From Agromyces sp. H66 (lineage in GTDB: Bacteria; Actinomycetota; Actinomycetes; Actinomycetales; Microbacteriaceae), in contig NZ_SJZG01000008.1 of NCBI RefSeq assembly GCF_004959775.1, forward strand, positions 98,395-162,394: a stretch of 64,000 bases of DNA, read 5' to 3'. Under the pieces are notes generated by a model that saw nothing but the letters and a program-made list of their open reading frames with translations, was not told the DNA's origin and made no database searches. The position numbers were made by a program, and so were the translations under genes. Below are positions 41,676 through 50,628 of this stretch, in pieces; the first letter of the stretch is position 1, and each line of letters starts with the position of its first letter.

Positions 41676-43330
41676 GCGACACGATGCTCGATCTTCGCGA
41701 TGTCATCGTGGTCGGCGGCGGACCGGTCGGGCTGACCGCCGCACTGTGGCTCGCCGACGGCGGTGCGAGCGTCACCGTCGTCGAGTCGCAGACCGCTCCC
41801 GGCGATCTGCCCCGGGCGATCAGCATCGCGGATGAGACCTTCCGGATCATGGATCGCCTGGGCATCTGCGACGAACTCAAGGCCGAGACACTGCTCGATA
41901 CGGGCAGCAAGTACTTCGGATTGAACGACCGCCTGCTCGCGGCGTCGAAGCCACTGCCCAGCCGCACCGGTCATCCGGCCAAGAGCCAGTTCGACCAGCC
42001 GGTGCTCGAGGGGCTGCTCTGGGATCGCGCCGTGACGCATCCCCGCATCGACTTCCGAGCGGGCATGCTGGCGGTCGCGGTGAGCCAGGGCGCCGAGCGA
42101 GTCGTGGTCGAGGTGCGCGCGCCCGGCGACGACGATGCGCCGTCCGAGCGGATCCAGGCGAAGTTCCTGATCGGCGCGGACGGCGGGAAGTCGTTCGTGC
42201 GCACCGCGATCGGCACACGACTCGTCGGCTCGACCCAGCAGGAGCGCTGGATCGTCGTCGACCTGCTGAACGTCGCCACGCCGCGGGGGCCGTACGCCGA
42301 GTTCCATGGCAACGGCGAGCGTCCCTACGTGCTCGTGCCCGGGGTGAAGAACCGCCTGCGCCTCGAGTTCATGCTCTTCGACGGCGAGGACGGCGACGCC
42401 ATGTGCGCGCCCGATCGGATCATCGGGCTCTGCGAGCCGATCCAGCCCGGCGTCCGCCCGGAGGACATCCGGCGGGCGGTCGTGTACGTCGCGCATCAGC
42501 GCGTGGCCGAGCACTACCGACGCGGGCGCGCCTTCCTCATCGGCGACGCAGCCCACCTCATGCCGCCCTTCAGCGGCCAGGGGCTGAACGCAGGCCTGCG
42601 CGACGCGAGCAACATCGCGTGGAAGCTCCTCGACGTGCTGGCCGGGCGCGGAACCGACGCCCTTCTCGACAGCTATGAATCCGAGCGGCGCACCCACGGC
42701 GCGAAGATGGTCACCGTCTCGCGGCGCACGGGCGCGGTCGTGATGGCCATCGGCGCCACGAAGACCCGCCTGCGCGACGCGGCCTTCCGCGCGGTCAGCG
42801 TCGTGCCGCGAATCAACGACTACCTGCGCAACATGCGCTTCATCACGCCGCCGCACTACGCCGACGGGGTGGCTGCGCCGGCGTCGAGCCCGAAGATGCC
42901 GCTCGCCGGCGTCATCGGGCGCCCCCTCGGGCAGCCCACGGTGACATTCGCCGACGGCACCACGGGCGGCCTCGACCGCGCGCTCGGCGGCGACTGGGCA
43001 CTCGTGCAGATCGGCGACGGCGCAGGAATCGACGCGCGGGGCGGCTACTGGAGCGGTCTCGGCGCGCGTCACGTGCGGGTGCTGCCCGCCGGCAGCGGCA
43101 TTCCCGCGCCGGCGGAGCAGGACGACGTCGTCACCGTCGTGGAGACGGCCGACACCGTGGTTTCGCTCTGCGGGGAGGCGCGCGCGGCGGGAGCGGGCGC
43201 GGTCGCGTTGCTCGCCCGCCCCGACAAGTACGTCGCCGCGGTCATCTCGCCCGGCGACGAGGACCGGGTCATCGCCGCACTGCGGGCCTACGAGGCCCCG
43301 CTCCTCGTCACCAGCAAGGAGGAAGCATGA
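41672..43330 (+). CDS. second FAD-dependent aromatic hydroxylase
   Basis: A 552-residue class A flavin monooxygenase: VIVVGGGPVGLTAALWLADGG (FAD), LIGADGGKSFVRTAIG (DG) and LIGDAAHLMPPFSGQGLNAGLRDASNIAWKLLDVL (GD), with a thioredoxin-like C-terminus. It is paralogous to the 36416 gene and likely hydroxylates a different phenol in the same pathway, for example the phenol released after Baeyer-Villiger oxidation and ester hydrolysis. Start overlaps the ATPase stop. Confidence 0.88.
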   Translation: MSDTMLDLRDVIVVGGGPVGLTAALWLADGGASVTVVESQTAPGDLPRAISIADETFRIMDRLGICDELKAETLLDTGSKYFGLNDRLLAASKPLPSRTGHPAKSQFDQPVLEGLLWDRAVTHPRIDFRAGMLAVAVSQGAERVVVEVRAPGDDDAPSERIQAKFLIGADGGKSFVRTAIGTRLVGSTQQERWIVVDLLNVATPRGPYAEFHGNGERPYVLVPGVKNRLRLEFMLFDGEDGDAMCAPDRIIGLCEPIQPGVRPEDIRRAVVYVAHQRVAEHYRRGRAFLIGDAAHLMPPFSGQGLNAGLRDASNIAWKLLDVLAGRGTDALLDSYESERRTHGAKMVTVSRRTGAVVMAIGATKTRLRDAAFRAVSVVPRINDYLRNMRFITPPHYADGVAAPASSPKMPLAGVIGRPLGQPTVTFADGTTGGLDRALGGDWALVQIGDGAGIDARGGYWSGLGARHVRVLPAGSGIPAPAEQDDVVTVVETADTVVSLCGEARAAGAGAVALLARPDKYVAAVISPGDEDRVIAALRAYEAPLLVTSKEEA

Positions 43331-45321
43331 CTCCCGACGCCGGATCGCTCGCCGCACCGCCGGTCGCCCCGCTGACGGTCCCCTACGACGACCTGTTCTG
43401 GCGGGACGAGTACGAGCCCATCACCGAGTCGGACGACGAGCTCGCGCGCATCGTGGAGCGGGCCGACCTGCCGGCCCTGCTCGCCGCGCTCGCCGCGGCC
43501 CTCGGCGATCCGTCGATCCTCGAGGGCGACCTTCGCCCGCCGCTGACGGTCGTCGACACCTACGCGCAGCCGCACGGCGGGATGACCCCGGTGCAGGTGG
43601 ACCGGGCGCGGTCGGTGGCGCTCGCGGCCCTGCGGCGGCTGCGCGCCGGCGCCATCCGCTCGGTCGGCGTACTGCCCGCAGAGCAGGTCGACGCGATCCT
43701 CGACTTCCTCACCAACGGGCAGCCCGAGTACTGGCCGTCACTCAAGCACGAGCTCGACCTCGCACCCGACAAGAACGGCACCCCCGGCTTCACGTACGCG
43801 GATGTCGCCGGCGACCGCGAGTTCAGCGTGCTCGTCGTCGGCACCGGTGTCTCGGGCATCGCGGCGAGCTATCGCCTGCTGCAGGCAGGAGTGCCGTTCA
43901 CGGTGATCGAGGAGGCGCCTGAGCTCGGCGGCACGTGGTGGAAGAACCGTTACCCGGGTGTGCGCCTGGACACCCCCACATTCGGCTACTCGTACTCGTT
44001 CGCGCAGAAGACCGACTGGCCGCATCAGTTCGCCGAGGGCGCGGAGATTCGCGACTACCTCGTCGAGGTCGCCGACCGCGCGGGCATCACGGAGCGCATC
44101 GAGTTCGGCACGCGGTTCGAGTCGGCGCGCTGGGACGAGGAGGCCGCGCAGTGGGTGGTCGCCCTGGCCGGGCCGCACGGCACCGAGGAGCGCCGGTTCC
44201 ATGCCGTGATCTCGGCGCTGGGACAGCTGGACCGGCCGCACATCCCCGACTTCCCCGGCCTCGAGACGTTCGCGGGCAGGGCGGTCCACTCGCAGGACTG
44301 GGACGAGACGGTGGACACCTCGGGCAAGCGGGTCGTCGTCATCGGCACCGGCGCGAGCGCGTACCAGATCGTCCCGGCCATCTACGAGGAGGTGGCGCAG
44401 CTGACGGTCTTCCAGCGCAGCGCGCCCTGGATGATCCCGGCCGACAGCTACCACGAGCCCATGACCGAGACCTTCGACTGGCTGCAGCGGAAGGTGCCGT
44501 ACCACGGCCAGTGGTTCCGGCTCTGGACCGTGCTCCTCGGCATCCCGGGGCGGTTCCACACCGTCACCGCCGAGGAGGGTTGGCACGGCGTCCCGCTGTC
44601 GGTGAGCGCGAAGAACCACGAGGTGCGCGAAGCGCTCATCGCGCGCATGGCCGAGCAGTACCGGGATCGCCCCGAGCTGCTCGAGCTCGCCATTCCGAAC
44701 TATCCGCCGGGCGCGAAGCGGATGCTCCGCGACAACGGCGTGTGGGCCGAGGCGATGCAGGCGCCGCGGACCACGGTCGTCTCCTCCGGGGTCGGTCGCA
44801 TCACTCCCGAGGGTGTGGTCGATGGCGACGGCGTGCTGCACGAAGCCGACGTCATCGTCTTCGCCACGGGCTTCAAGGCGAGCGACTTCCTCGACGGCAT
44901 CGAGGTGTTCGGCCGCCGAGGAGTGGAGCTGCACGACTACTGGGCGGGCGACTCGCGCGCGTACAACGGCATCGCCGTGCCGGGGTTCCCGAACTTCTTC
45001 CTGATCTACGGCCCCAACGTGAACGGCGTCGTCGCCGGGTCCGGCCATCTCATGATGGAGCGCGCGGCCGAGTACGCCGTGCGCGCCGTCGGCGAGCTGC
45101 TGCGCCGCGGCGCCCGATCGCTCGACGTCACCGAGGCGGCGACCGATCGCTTCGTCTCGTGGGTCGACGCCGGGAACCGTCGGATGGCGTGGGGCCAGGA
45201 CTACATCTCGAACTGGTACCAGAACGCCGCCGGCCGCGTCGTCACGATCTGGCCGTACACGAACGTCGAGTACTGGGCGGCCACCGAGACCATCGCCGAT
45301 GGCGACTACACCTTCGACTGA
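43327..45321 (+). CDS. Baeyer-Villiger monooxygenase, 4-hydroxyacetophenone monooxygenase type
   Basis: A 664-residue class B flavoprotein. An N-terminal ~160-residue extension (LFWRDEYEPITESDDELARIVERADLPALLAALAAALGDPSIL) is typical of HapE-like enzymes (about 640 residues). Two Rossmann sites are present: VLVVGTGVSGIAAS for FAD and VVVIGTGASAYQI for NADPH. Between them lies the BVMO fingerprint FAGRAVHSQDWD (F315; FxGxxxHxxxW with Asp instead of Pro). Such enzymes convert aryl ketones to phenyl esters. It overlaps the hydroxylase gene by ATGA. With the esterase at 47932 it implies an aryl ketone such as a hydroxyacetophenone as substrate. Confidence 0.9.
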   Translation: MTPDAGSLAAPPVAPLTVPYDDLFWRDEYEPITESDDELARIVERADLPALLAALAAALGDPSILEGDLRPPLTVVDTYAQPHGGMTPVQVDRARSVALAALRRLRAGAIRSVGVLPAEQVDAILDFLTNGQPEYWPSLKHELDLAPDKNGTPGFTYADVAGDREFSVLVVGTGVSGIAASYRLLQAGVPFTVIEEAPELGGTWWKNRYPGVRLDTPTFGYSYSFAQKTDWPHQFAEGAEIRDYLVEVADRAGITERIEFGTRFESARWDEEAAQWVVALAGPHGTEERRFHAVISALGQLDRPHIPDFPGLETFAGRAVHSQDWDETVDTSGKRVVVIGTGASAYQIVPAIYEEVAQLTVFQRSAPWMIPADSYHEPMTETFDWLQRKVPYHGQWFRLWTVLLGIPGRFHTVTAEEGWHGVPLSVSAKNHEVREALIARMAEQYRDRPELLELAIPNYPPGAKRMLRDNGVWAEAMQAPRTTVVSSGVGRITPEGVVDGDGVLHEADVIVFATGFKASDFLDGIEVFGRRGVELHDYWAGDSRAYNGIAVPGFPNFFLIYGPNVNGVVAGSGHLMMERAAEYAVRAVGELLRRGARSLDVTEAATDRFVSWVDAGNRRMAWGQDYISNWYQNAAGRVVTIWPYTNVEYWAATETIADGDYTFD

Positions 45322-45342
45322 AGCCGCGGTCAGGTCGCGACT

Positions 45343-46041
45343 TCAGCCCGCGTCCTCCTGGTGAGCCCTGTCTTCCTGGTGGGCGCGATGCAGCACGATT
45401 TCGCTGGTGCGCTGGAAGTGCGCCTGCAGCAGCGCGACCGCGGTCTCCGTATCTCGTGCGAGGACCGCGTCGAGGATGTCCCGGTGCTCCTTCTCGACGT
45501 CACGGACGCGTGCGTTCGGGTCGGGGGCCGACCAGCGGCGGAAGAGCTCGGTGGCGTTGGTCAACTGACGCGCGAAGCCGCAGAGCGACGGCACACCGCA
45601 GGCCTCGATGAGCTTCTCGTGGAACGCGCGGTGTGCGGCGAGCCAGTCGGCGCTGGTGTGCGTGGGGTCGTCCTCGGTGCGGCGCGGAGTGCGAGCCAGC
45701 AGGTGATGGGCGGCGATGAGCTCGCCCTCCCACTCGACGCCGCCGCGCTCGATGGCGAGCTCGAGGGCGCGCCCCTCGATCAGGCAGCGCGCGTCGGTGA
45801 TGTCGCGCAGGCCGCCTTCGGTGAGCGCCGGCACGAAGAATCCGCGGTTCGGTTCGATGGTGAGGAAGTTCTCGCCCGCGAGCCGGGTGAGCGCCTCGCG
45901 GATCACGGTTGTGGATGTCTCATAGCGCTCGGCCAGCTCTCCGGGAGGGACGCGGCTGCCGGGAGGCCAGACCCCGCTCAGGACGTCGGCGCGGATGGCG
46001 TCGATCACCTGCCCGCGCTTGCGCGTTCGCTCTGTGGCCAT
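45343..46041 (-). CDS. GntR-family regulator (FCD type)
   Basis: A 232-residue regulator. HTH: VIDAIRADVLSGVWPPGSRVPPGELAERYETSTTVIREALTRLAGENFLTIEPNRGFFV, with VIREAL as the recognition helix. The FCD domain has DARCLIEGRALELAIERGG and WLAAHRAFHEKLIEACG plus VEKEHRDILDAV as metal/ligand residues. The C terminus contains a tandem RAHQED-RAHQED repeat. Start 46041 is preferred over 46080 because a palindrome operator would otherwise overlap the coding start. It is divergent from the extradiol dioxygenase gene. Confidence 0.88.
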   Translation of the reverse strand: MATERTRKRGQVIDAIRADVLSGVWPPGSRVPPGELAERYETSTTVIREALTRLAGENFLTIEPNRGFFVPALTEGGLRDITDARCLIEGRALELAIERGGVEWEGELIAAHHLLARTPRRTEDDPTHTSADWLAAHRAFHEKLIEACGVPSLCGFARQLTNATELFRRWSAPDPNARVRDVEKEHRDILDAVLARDTETAVALLQAHFQRTSEIVLHRAHQEDRAHQEDAG

Positions 46042-46066
46042 GGCTTCAATCTTGGTCGATGTGAGC

Positions 46067-46086
46067 GGATCATCCAGCAATGATCC
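46067..46086. promoter_or_regulatory. GntR operator palindrome
   Basis: GGATCAT (46067-46073) and ATGATCC (46080-46086) form a perfect 7-bp inverted repeat with a six-base spacer, in the divergent region between the GntR gene and the dioxygenase gene. It is a strong candidate for autoregulation and control of the VOC operon. Confidence 0.65.
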
Positions 46087-46142
46087 ATGAATATACGATA
46101 CGCTGATAATATACTTTCGAGTCCATCATGAAAGGAGAGCTC

Positions 46143-47033
46143 ATGGCGTTCGGGGTGATCAGTGAGATCGGATACGTCTCGCTCCAATCCAAGGAACTCG
46201 AGGGCACGATCGCGCATGCACGCGACATCCTCGGTCTCACCGAGACCCACCGCTCGGGCAACGCGGTCTATCTCTCGAGCCGCGCCCGCCGGCACCACGA
46301 GCTCGTCTACCTCGACGCGCCGGAGAACGGCGTCGGTCACATCGGCCTCGTCGCCGCAGGCAAGGCGGGCCTCGATCTCGCCCGCACCCGCATCCTCGAC
46401 GCCGGCTACCCGATCCTGTCGAACACCCCGCTGCACCCCGGCGTGGCCGACGGGTTCGCCTTCGTCGGCCCGGAAGGCTTCGTCTTCGAGATCTACATCG
46501 GCCTCGAGCCCGCAGGCGTCACGCCCACGGGCCATGCGCCAGACCGCTTCGGCCACGTGAACCTGCACCCGCAGCATCTGCAGCCGATGCTGACGTTCTT
46601 CACGGACGTCCTGGACTTCCGCATCTCCGACGTCATCGGCGACGACTTCGCCTACTTCCTGCGCTGCAACGCGGAGCATCACGGCGTCGCCCTCATGAAG
46701 GGGAAGGGCTGGATGCACCACCACGCGTGGCAGGTGCAGTCGATCGCCGAGCTCGGCAAGCTGGGCGACCGGCTGCATGACGCGGGATCGCGACTGCTCA
46801 TGGGACCCGTGCGCCACGGCGCCGGCCACAACGTCGCCGCGTACTACGTCGAGCCCACGGGGGCCGTGGTCGAGCTCTACACCGACATGGAGTGGATCCT
46901 CGACGACGACCGGCCGCCGATCGTCTGGCCGCAGGACGACCGTGCCTGGGCCACGAAGTGGTCGATCTACGACTTCAGCGAGTTCCGCTCGCACGGACTC
47001 TTCCCCGCCCGCGAGCACATCGCGGCGAACTGA
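46143..47033 (+). CDS. VOC-fold extradiol dioxygenase (catechol 2,3-dioxygenase-like)
   Basis: A 296-residue two-module vicinal-oxygen-chelate enzyme. The first module begins EIGYVSLQSKELEGTIAHARDILGLTETHRSGNAVYLSSRARRHHELVYLD; the second has RFGHVNLHPQHLQPMLTFFTDVLDFRISDVIG, HHHAWQVQSIAEL and VVELYTDMEWI, supplying the 2-His-1-carboxylate iron ligands. Type I extradiol dioxygenases cleave catechols beside the diol. This differs in fold from the MhpB-like enzyme at 32554, so the locus encodes two ring-cleavage routes. The start ATG has AAAGGAG upstream. Confidence 0.85.
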   Translation: MAFGVISEIGYVSLQSKELEGTIAHARDILGLTETHRSGNAVYLSSRARRHHELVYLDAPENGVGHIGLVAAGKAGLDLARTRILDAGYPILSNTPLHPGVADGFAFVGPEGFVFEIYIGLEPAGVTPTGHAPDRFGHVNLHPQHLQPMLTFFTDVLDFRISDVIGDDFAYFLRCNAEHHGVALMKGKGWMHHHAWQVQSIAELGKLGDRLHDAGSRLLMGPVRHGAGHNVAAYYVEPTGAVVELYTDMEWILDDDRPPIVWPQDDRAWATKWSIYDFSEFRSHGLFPAREHIAAN

Positions 47034-47057
47034 CCCCTTTCCTCAGGAGCAACCCGA

Positions 47058-47909
47058 TTGACGAAGTTCACCAGTTACTATCGCCCTGCCTCTTCCGGGG
47101 AGGGCACCTCGATCGCGTGGGGCCGTCTCGACGGCGAGACGATCTTCGACGCGACATCCGTGGCACCCTCCCTCGCCGCGGCGATCGCCGACAGTGCCCT
47201 CGAGGGGCTCGCCGCGCACAGCGAGGACCCCGTCGCCCTCGCCGACGTGCAGCTCGCCCCGGTCATCCCGCACCCGGGCAAGATCATCTGCATCGGCGTG
47301 AACTACCGCAGCCACCAGGACGAGATCGGCAAGGCCGCCCCGGCCGCGCCCGTCATCTTCGCCCGCTACGCCGACAGCCAGATCGGCCACGGCGAGGAAG
47401 CACTGAAGCCCCGCATCTCGAATGAGTTCGACTACGAGGGCGAGGTCGCCCTGGTCATCTCGAAGCCCGCCTACAAGGTGAAGAAGGCCGATGCGTACGA
47501 CCACGTCGCCGGCTACGCCGTGTACAACGACTTCTCGGTTCGCGACTGGCAGCGCGCGGCCAGCCAGTGGCTGCCGGGCAAGACGTGGCTGGGCACCGGC
47601 GGCTTCGGCCCGTATCTCGTCACGGCCGACGAGGTCGGCGACGTCACCAGGCTCGAACTCACCGCCCGCGTCAACGGCGAGGTGCGCCAGCACGGCGTCG
47701 TCGCCGACCTGATCAACGACATCCCGTCGATCATCGAGTACGTCACGACCTTCACCCCGCTCGCCCCCGGCGACGTCATCGTCACCGGTACTCCGGGTGG
47801 CGTCGGCCTGTTCATGGAGCCGCAGGGCTTCGTCGTCGACGGCGATGTCGTCGAGGTCGAGGTCACGGGCCTCGGAACGCTGCGCAACGTCGTCCGCGAG
47901 GTCGACTGA
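47058..47909 (+). CDS. fumarylacetoacetate hydrolase-family enzyme
   Basis: A 283-residue FAH-family protein beginning at TTG (AGGAG nine bases upstream). The conserved block is PHPGKIICIGVNYRSHQDEIGK (residues ~73-95), followed by FDYEGEVALVISK with the metal-binding acid residues, YAVYNDFSVRDWQ and KTWLGTGGFGPYLVT. FAH-family members hydrolyse acylpyruvates or decarboxylate/isomerise ring-opened products. In this cluster it probably handles the product of the VOC dioxygenase. Confidence 0.9.
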   Translation: MTKFTSYYRPASSGEGTSIAWGRLDGETIFDATSVAPSLAAAIADSALEGLAAHSEDPVALADVQLAPVIPHPGKIICIGVNYRSHQDEIGKAAPAAPVIFARYADSQIGHGEEALKPRISNEFDYEGEVALVISKPAYKVKKADAYDHVAGYAVYNDFSVRDWQRAASQWLPGKTWLGTGGFGPYLVTADEVGDVTRLELTARVNGEVRQHGVVADLINDIPSIIEYVTTFTPLAPGDVIVTGTPGGVGLFMEPQGFVVDGDVVEVEVTGLGTLRNVVREVD

Positions 47910-47931
47910 TCCGGGACCTCCGGGAAGACGG

Positions 47932-48819
47932 ATGATCCCCGCCGACGTCTGGGCCGCGCTGCGTGAGCACGGGCGCTCGTTCACGCCCGAAGTGGTCGCC
48001 GCCCAGCGTGCGCTGTTCGCGGAGCTGCTCGGGCCGGCCACGGCGCCGGTCGTGATGCGCGACGTCGCCTACGGGCCGCACGAGCGGCAGCGCCTCGACC
48101 TGCACGCCGCGGCACCGCTCGAGGCGGGCGCATCGCGTCCGATGCTGCTCTTCGTGCACGGCGGCGGCTTCGTGGGCGGCGAGCGCCGTGATCCGGTGCA
48201 GCCGTTCCACGACAACGTCGGCGCCTGGGCCGCGAGCCATGGGTGGATCGGCGCGACGATGTCGTACCGACTCGCGCCCGGGCATCTCTGGCCCGCGGGA
48301 GCGGAGGATGTCGGATTCGCGGTGCGTGCGCTGCGGGCGCAGGCGCCGGAGATCGGAGGAGACCCCGACCGGATCATCCTGTTCGGGCACTCCGCGGGCG
48401 CCGCACACGTCGCCGGGCACCTGGCCGGGCACGGCGGCGCGATCGAATCGGGACTCGCGGGAGTGGTGCTGCAGTCCGGCATCTACGACCCCGCGACGGC
48501 CGGGGAGGAGATCGCCGGCATGGTCGCGCTCTACTACGGCGGCCGCGAGGTGTCTGCCGTGCCCGCGCTCGCCGCGCTGTCCGTTCCGCTGTGGCTGGGC
48601 GTCGGCGAGCACGATCCGGTCACCTTCTACGGCCAGGCGGCGCGCGTGGCCGAGCCGCGGATCGCGGCCGGCCACAGCCATTTCACGTCGGTCTACTCGC
48701 TCGGCCTCGACACGGCGTACCCGGCTGCGGTGGCGGAGTTCATCCAGGACGCGCTCGGCCGGCCCCCGCGCGGACACCGGATCGTTCGTGAGCAGGTTCT
48801 CTGCGCATACCGCGACTGA
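47932..48819 (+). CDS. alpha/beta hydrolase (HSL/esterase type)
   Basis: A 295-residue esterase-like hydrolase with oxyanion motif HGGGFVGG, nucleophile Ser in GHSAGA and the His in AGHSHFTS; the acid lies near VGEHDP. Such enzymes cleave carboxylic esters. In a cluster with an aryl-ketone Baeyer-Villiger monooxygenase, hydrolysis of the resulting phenyl ester is the likely role, as HapD-type esterases do. The gene follows the FAH-family gene by 22 bases. Confidence 0.82.
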   Translation: MIPADVWAALREHGRSFTPEVVAAQRALFAELLGPATAPVVMRDVAYGPHERQRLDLHAAAPLEAGASRPMLLFVHGGGFVGGERRDPVQPFHDNVGAWAASHGWIGATMSYRLAPGHLWPAGAEDVGFAVRALRAQAPEIGGDPDRIILFGHSAGAAHVAGHLAGHGGAIESGLAGVVLQSGIYDPATAGEEIAGMVALYYGGREVSAVPALAALSVPLWLGVGEHDPVTFYGQAARVAEPRIAAGHSHFTSVYSLGLDTAYPAAVAEFIQDALGRPPRGHRIVREQVLCAYRD

Positions 48820-48886
48820 GTGGTCACGGTGAACTCGGTGTCCGCGGCGGCGGCGGGCTTCACGCGGTACGACGTTGCACGGGCAC

Positions 48887-49375
48887 CTACTGTCGAATGC
48901 CCTCTCGAAGGTCGGTTGTCGCGGGACCGGCTTGGACGGCGGGGTTTCGGGGCCATGTCCAGGCCGAGCGCAGGATGAAGGCCAGGAGCAGCACCTCGAT
49001 TCCGATGGAGAGGCCGTAGAAGAAGGCCCACTCCCAGGTCGCCCCTGCCGCGTTGAACATCGAGTAGGGAATGTAGAGCGACGCGATGACGAGGTTCGTG
49101 GCGCGATTCACCCGGGCGGGCAGCGTCATGGAGAGCATCACCATCAGGGCCGGGATCGCCACGGACGCGAGCATGATCGTCAACAACGTCGAGCTGACGT
49201 CGAACCTCCAGACGAGGCCATTCAGGATGCCGTCGACGACGCCGGGCTTGTAGAGGTTGAAGAAATCGACGTAGATGTAGAGGAACATGAAGCTGGTCCA
49301 TGCGGCGGCGAGCTTGACCCGCACGGGGATCGGCGGGTTGTCGAGCATGGTCGGGGTGTTCGTTCGGATGGTCAT
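48887..49375 (-). CDS. small membrane protein, DUF6326-like
   Basis: A 162-residue protein with four hydrophobic segments: AAWTSFMFLYIYVDFFNLY, LLTIMLASVAIPALMVML, NLVIASLYIPYSMFNAAG and FYGLSIGIEVLLLAFIL. The wording VRVKLAAAWTSFMFLYIYVDFF with GVVDGILNG is that of small actinobacterial four-helix proteins annotated as DUF6326 (not certain). An upstream ATG at 49390 is in frame, but 49375 has a better purine stretch. The role is unknown. Confidence 0.65.
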   Translation of the reverse strand: MTIRTNTPTMLDNPPIPVRVKLAAAWTSFMFLYIYVDFFNLYKPGVVDGILNGLVWRFDVSSTLLTIMLASVAIPALMVMLSMTLPARVNRATNLVIASLYIPYSMFNAAGATWEWAFFYGLSIGIEVLLLAFILRSAWTWPRNPAVQAGPATTDLREGIRQ

Positions 49376-49470
49376 CGGTTCTTCTTTCATGAGAAGCGGT
49401 CCGTCCGCCGGATGGCGGCAGGTCTGGGCGTGCGTACGCACTGGTTGGGTCGTTCTCGCCGGTCCGGTCG

Positions 49471-50511
49471 TCAGACGGTGATCACGACCTTCCCTCGGGT
49501 GTGGCCGGCCGCGACGTAGCGGAGGGCGTCGGCTGCTTCGTCGAGGGGGTAGGTGCGGTCGATGACGGGCGTGACCTGCCCGGTCGCGAGCAGGTCGGCC
49601 AGGGTGAGCAGGTCCTGGCGCTTCCCGAACGACGTGAAGGGCTTCAGCCGCTGACGGGTGAACCCGGACAGCAGGCGCGCTTCGACGATCCGGCCGAGGG
49701 GGCCGAGCCAGCGGCCGCCGCGTCCACTGTTGGGGATGAGGGTGCCGGTGGGCGCCAGCGCTCGGCGGACAGCCGCCAGCGGCTTCGCTTCCACGTTGTC
49801 GAGGATGACGTCGTAGCGCTTCTCGGTGCGGGTGAAGTCCGTCCTCGTGTAGTCGACGACGTGGTCGGCACCGAGTGAGCGGACCATGCCGACGTGGCGG
49901 GTGCTGCACACACCCGTCACCTCGGCGCCGAACGCCTTGGCGATCTGCACGGCGAAGGAGCCCACGCCGCCCGACGCGCCCGTGATCAGCACGGTCTGGC
50001 CCGGTCGAACCCTCGCGATCTCGCGCAATGCCTGCAACGCCGTCATGGCCGACGTGGGCACCGCTGCCGCCTCCGCGGCCGACAGGTTGGCAGGCACGGA
50101 GACGAGGTTGCCCGCCGGGACGCAGGCGTACTCCGCGAGCGTTCCCGTGGTGCTCCAGCCGAACACCTCGTCGCCCGGGCGGAGAGTGGTGACATCCTTC
50201 CCGACCGCGGCCACCACGCCGGCGAGGTCCCTGCCGGGGATGCCGTGGCGCGGCCGGCGGAGCCCGAACACCAGGCGCACCACGTAGGGCTCACCGGTCA
50301 TGACGAAGGTGTCGCCGGGATGCACCGAGGCCGCGCCCACCCGGACGAGCGCGTCGCCTCGACCGGGCAGCGGTATCCCGACCTCGGACGACTCGAGCAC
50401 CGAGGGCGGGCCGTACCGGTGCTGGGCGGCAGCCCGCATCGTCGCCTCCCCGGCCTGACTCGCCCCCGACACCAGGCGTTCTCCGGCGTTCGTTCGCTGT
50501 TCGGTTCCCAC
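49471..50511 (-). CDS. zinc-independent MDR-family oxidoreductase (quinone oxidoreductase-like)
   Basis: A 346-residue medium-chain dehydrogenase. MRAAAQHRYGPPSVLE opens the catalytic domain after an extra ~24 residues; GDEVFGWSTTGTLAEY and the cofactor site TVLITGASGGVGSFAVQIAKAFGAEVTGVCST are typical of the QOR/zinc-free branch. DQVVDY is replaced by DHVVDYT. The GTG at 50511 is preceded by GAGGAGG at good spacing and is favoured over an internal ATG at 50439. It is divergent from the TetR gene across three operators and is probably induced by a reactive carbonyl or quinone. Confidence 0.88.
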   Translation of the reverse strand: MGTEQRTNAGERLVSGASQAGEATMRAAAQHRYGPPSVLESSEVGIPLPGRGDALVRVGAASVHPGDTFVMTGEPYVVRLVFGLRRPRHGIPGRDLAGVVAAVGKDVTTLRPGDEVFGWSTTGTLAEYACVPAGNLVSVPANLSAAEAAAVPTSAMTALQALREIARVRPGQTVLITGASGGVGSFAVQIAKAFGAEVTGVCSTRHVGMVRSLGADHVVDYTRTDFTRTEKRYDVILDNVEAKPLAAVRRALAPTGTLIPNSGRGGRWLGPLGRIVEARLLSGFTRQRLKPFTSFGKRQDLLTLADLLATGQVTPVIDRTYPLDEAADALRYVAAGHTRGKVVITV

Positions 50512-50550
50512 AGAAGCCTCCTCATGTCCGAGCTGCGATTCTCCCGTGCT

Positions 50551-50595
50551 CGTACACTGTACGTCGTACGCTGTACGATAGGCGTACGCTGTACG
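50551..50595. promoter_or_regulatory. three tandem TetR operators
   Basis: CGTAC-N3-GTACG palindromes occur at 50551-50563, 50565-50577 and 50583-50595 (core ACT or GCT), spaced 14 and 18 bases start to start. They fill the divergent promoter region between the oxidoreductase and the TetR gene. Confidence 0.8.
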
Positions 50596-50628
50596 ATTGT
50601 CAAGCCGTTCGAGCGAGCGAGGAGACCC

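Noticed and set aside
41561..45048. Long minus-strand frames across the hydroxylase and BVMO genes
   Set aside because: They have no motifs and lie opposite genes with full catalytic motifs.
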